DNA of 8,476 bases. It comes from an uncultured Moraxella sp. GTDB taxonomy: Bacteria; Pseudomonadota; Gammaproteobacteria; Pseudomonadales; Moraxellaceae. Of this stretch, positions 6,595-8,476 are shown in pieces; the first letter of the stretch is position 1, and each line of letters begins with the position of its first letter. The DNA lies in NCBI GenBank assembly GCA_927911235.1, contig CAKMOY010000131.1, positions 1 to 8,476 on the forward strand. Direction: 5' to 3'. The translations under genes and the position numbers were made by a program. Below the pieces are notes generated by a model. That model ran no database searches and was not told the origin of the DNA. It saw nothing but the letters and a program-made list of their open reading frames with translations.

Positions 6595-8476
6595 ATGAAC
6601 CCACAAGTTATCCCTTTTGAAAAACTTGGTAAAAATGACATTGACAAAGTCGGCGGCAAAAACGCATCGCTTGGCGAAATGATTAGTCATTTGACCGACC
6701 TTGGGGTCAGCGTGCCGACTGGTTTTGCCACCACGTCAGAAGCATTTAACAAATTTTTACATGACACAGGCTTAAACGACAAAATTAACCAAGCATTAAA
6801 AGGCTTAAACGTTGATGACGTTCACGCCCTTGCCGAAACGGGCAAAAAAATCCGTGAAATGATTATCGCCCAAGAGTTGCCAAAAGATTTGGAACAAGAA
6901 ATCCGTGATGCATTCGCAACCTTAAGCGAAGGCAAAGACATTGCGGTGGCGGTGCGTTCATCTGCAACTGCCGAAGATTTGCCTGATGCGTCATTTGCAG
7001 GTCAGCAAGAAACGTTTTTGAACATTCGTGGCATTGACAATATTTTGGTGGCGATTAAAGAAGTATTTGCGTCACTTTACAATGACCGTGCGATTGCTTA
7101 CCGTGTGCATAAAGGCTTTGAACACGCTGGCGTTGCCTTGTCAGCAGGTGTTCAACGCATGGTGCGTTCAGAAACTGGCACGTCAGGCGTTATGTTTACC
7201 ATTGACACCGAAAGCGGATTTAACGATGTAGTCTTTATCACTGCAAGTTACGGTTTGGGCGAAATGGTCGTTCAAGGTGCGGTAAACCCTGATGAATACT
7301 ACATTTCAAAAACTTTATTAAACAATGGCAAACCTGCCGTTATCCGTAAAAATCTTGGCTCAAAACAACAAAAAATGGTGTATGCCGACAGTTTTTCAGC
7401 AGGAAAATCGGTAAAAGTCGTCCCTGTTGATAAAGAAGAGCGTAACCAATTTGCCCTAAGCAATGCCGAATTGACCGAACTTGCCAAACAAGCCTTAATT
7501 ATTGAAAAACACTACGGTCATGCGATGGACATTGAATGGGCAAAAGATGGCGATAGCAACAAATTATTTATCGTACAAGCTCGCCCAGAAACCGTCAAAA
7601 GCCGTGAAAATAGCAATGTCATGGAGCGTTATATCCTAAAAGAAAAAGGTGAAGTTATCTGTGAAGGTCGCTCAATCGGTCAGCGTATAGGTGCAGGTAA
7701 AGTGCGTATCGTCAATTCTGTTCACGAAATGGACAAAGTCCAAGACGGCGATGTGTTGGTGTCTGACATGACCGACCCAGATTGGGAACCTGTGATGAAA
7801 CGTGCGTCAGCGATTATCACCAACCGTGGTGGACGTACTTGCCATGCGGCGATTATCGCACGTGAATTGGGCGTGCCTGCGATTGTCGGCTGTGGCAATG
7901 CAACTGAACTTTTAACAGATGGTCAAGACGTTACCGTATCATGTGCCGAAGGCGATACAGGCTTTATTTATGAAGGTCAATTGGCCTTTAAAATCCAAAA
8001 CAATTCTATCGATTCTATGCCAGGGCTTGCCTTTAAAGTCATGATGAACGTGGGTAATCCTGACCGTGCCTTTGGTTTTGCCCAAACCCCAAACAAAGGC
8101 ATTGGCTTGGCTCGTCTTGAATTTATCATTAACCGCATGATTGGCGTTCACCCCAAAGCCTTGCTAAACATGAACACCCTACCACGAGAAATCGTACAAG
8201 CGATTAACGAGCGTATCGCAGGTTACGCAAGTCCTGTTGATTTTTATGTGGATAAACTGGTGGAAGGCATTTCTACCCTTGCGGCGCTTTTCCACGACAA
8301 ACCTGTTATCGTGCGTATGAGTGATTTTAAATCCAACGAATATGCCAACCTAATCGGCGGAAAACTGTACGAACCTGTAGAAAGAAAACCCCAATGCTAG
8401 GTTTCCGTGGGGCAAGCCGTTATGTATCAGAAAACTTCCGTGATTGCTTTGAATTAGAATGCCGTGCCTTAAAACG
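6595..8476 (+). CDS. ppsA: Phosphoenolpyruvate synthase PpsA, frameshifted near 8381-8394 and cut by the window end
   Basis: PpsA makes phosphoenolpyruvate from pyruvate and ATP, the entry to gluconeogenesis from three-carbon substrates. The nucleotide-binding domain starts with [12 protein letters not shown] (residues 18-29) and contains [20 protein letters not shown]. The swivelling phosphohistidine domain carries [18 protein letters not shown] with catalytic His417; Thr415 beside it is the expected PpsR target. The C-terminal PEP/pyruvate barrel begins at [19 protein letters not shown]. The frame from the ATG ends at a TAG (8398-8400) after 601 codons, against about 790 for the family. From 8394 a different frame continues with [20 protein letters not shown] to the window edge, exactly the family's next segment. 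Two extra bases lie between GTA (8377-8379) and that ATG. Dropping one A from 8381-8383 and one from 8393-8394 restores VEENPMLGF. I treat it as one ppsA gene with an indel or sequence error. Confidence 0.92.

Overview
The window looks like chromosomal DNA of a low-GC (about 40% by eye) gammaproteobacterium. Moraxellaceae, most likely Moraxella or a close relative, is the best guess. This rests on the protein sequences (SthA, PpsR, PpsA, RsmG, ParA all of gammaproteobacterial type), the AT-rich spacers and the presence of an IS256-family element. It is an inference from pattern recognition, not a database match.

Layout: bases 1-248 are the right end of an IS256-family insertion sequence (last 71 codons of the transposase plus a terminal inverted repeat). 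From 367 to 6389 all genes lie on the minus strand, in transcription order ppsR (PEP synthase regulator), sthA (soluble transhydrogenase), rsmG (16S rRNA methyltransferase), parA (chromosome-partition ATPase) and a YejA-like periplasmic peptide-binding protein. Spacers between them are short (63, 14 and 40 bases), so partial co-transcription is plausible. On the other side of a 205-base divergent promoter region, ppsA (PEP synthase) runs rightward from 6595 and leaves the window. The ppsR/ppsA pair is a regulator and its target enzyme. No tRNA, rRNA, CRISPR array or prophage was seen.

The most striking feature is that three of the six chromosomal loci carry frame problems at short A/T/C runs. 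parA and the binding protein read as one 925-codon ORF although a stop, a ribosome binding site and a start lie between them in other frames. sthA is split in two by an apparent one-base loss. ppsA is closed early by an apparent net two-base gain, with perfectly conserved PpsA sequence continuing in another frame. The coding sequence on both sides is otherwise clean. This points to consensus errors in the sequence, or to very recent mutations, rather than old pseudogenes or a new fusion protein. No previously undescribed system could be supported. The other points worth a second look are the absence of parB next to parA, a 70-residue hydrophilic N-terminal extension on SthA, a 15-bp repeat coding an Asn-rich linker, and an inverted repeat in the ppsR promoter.
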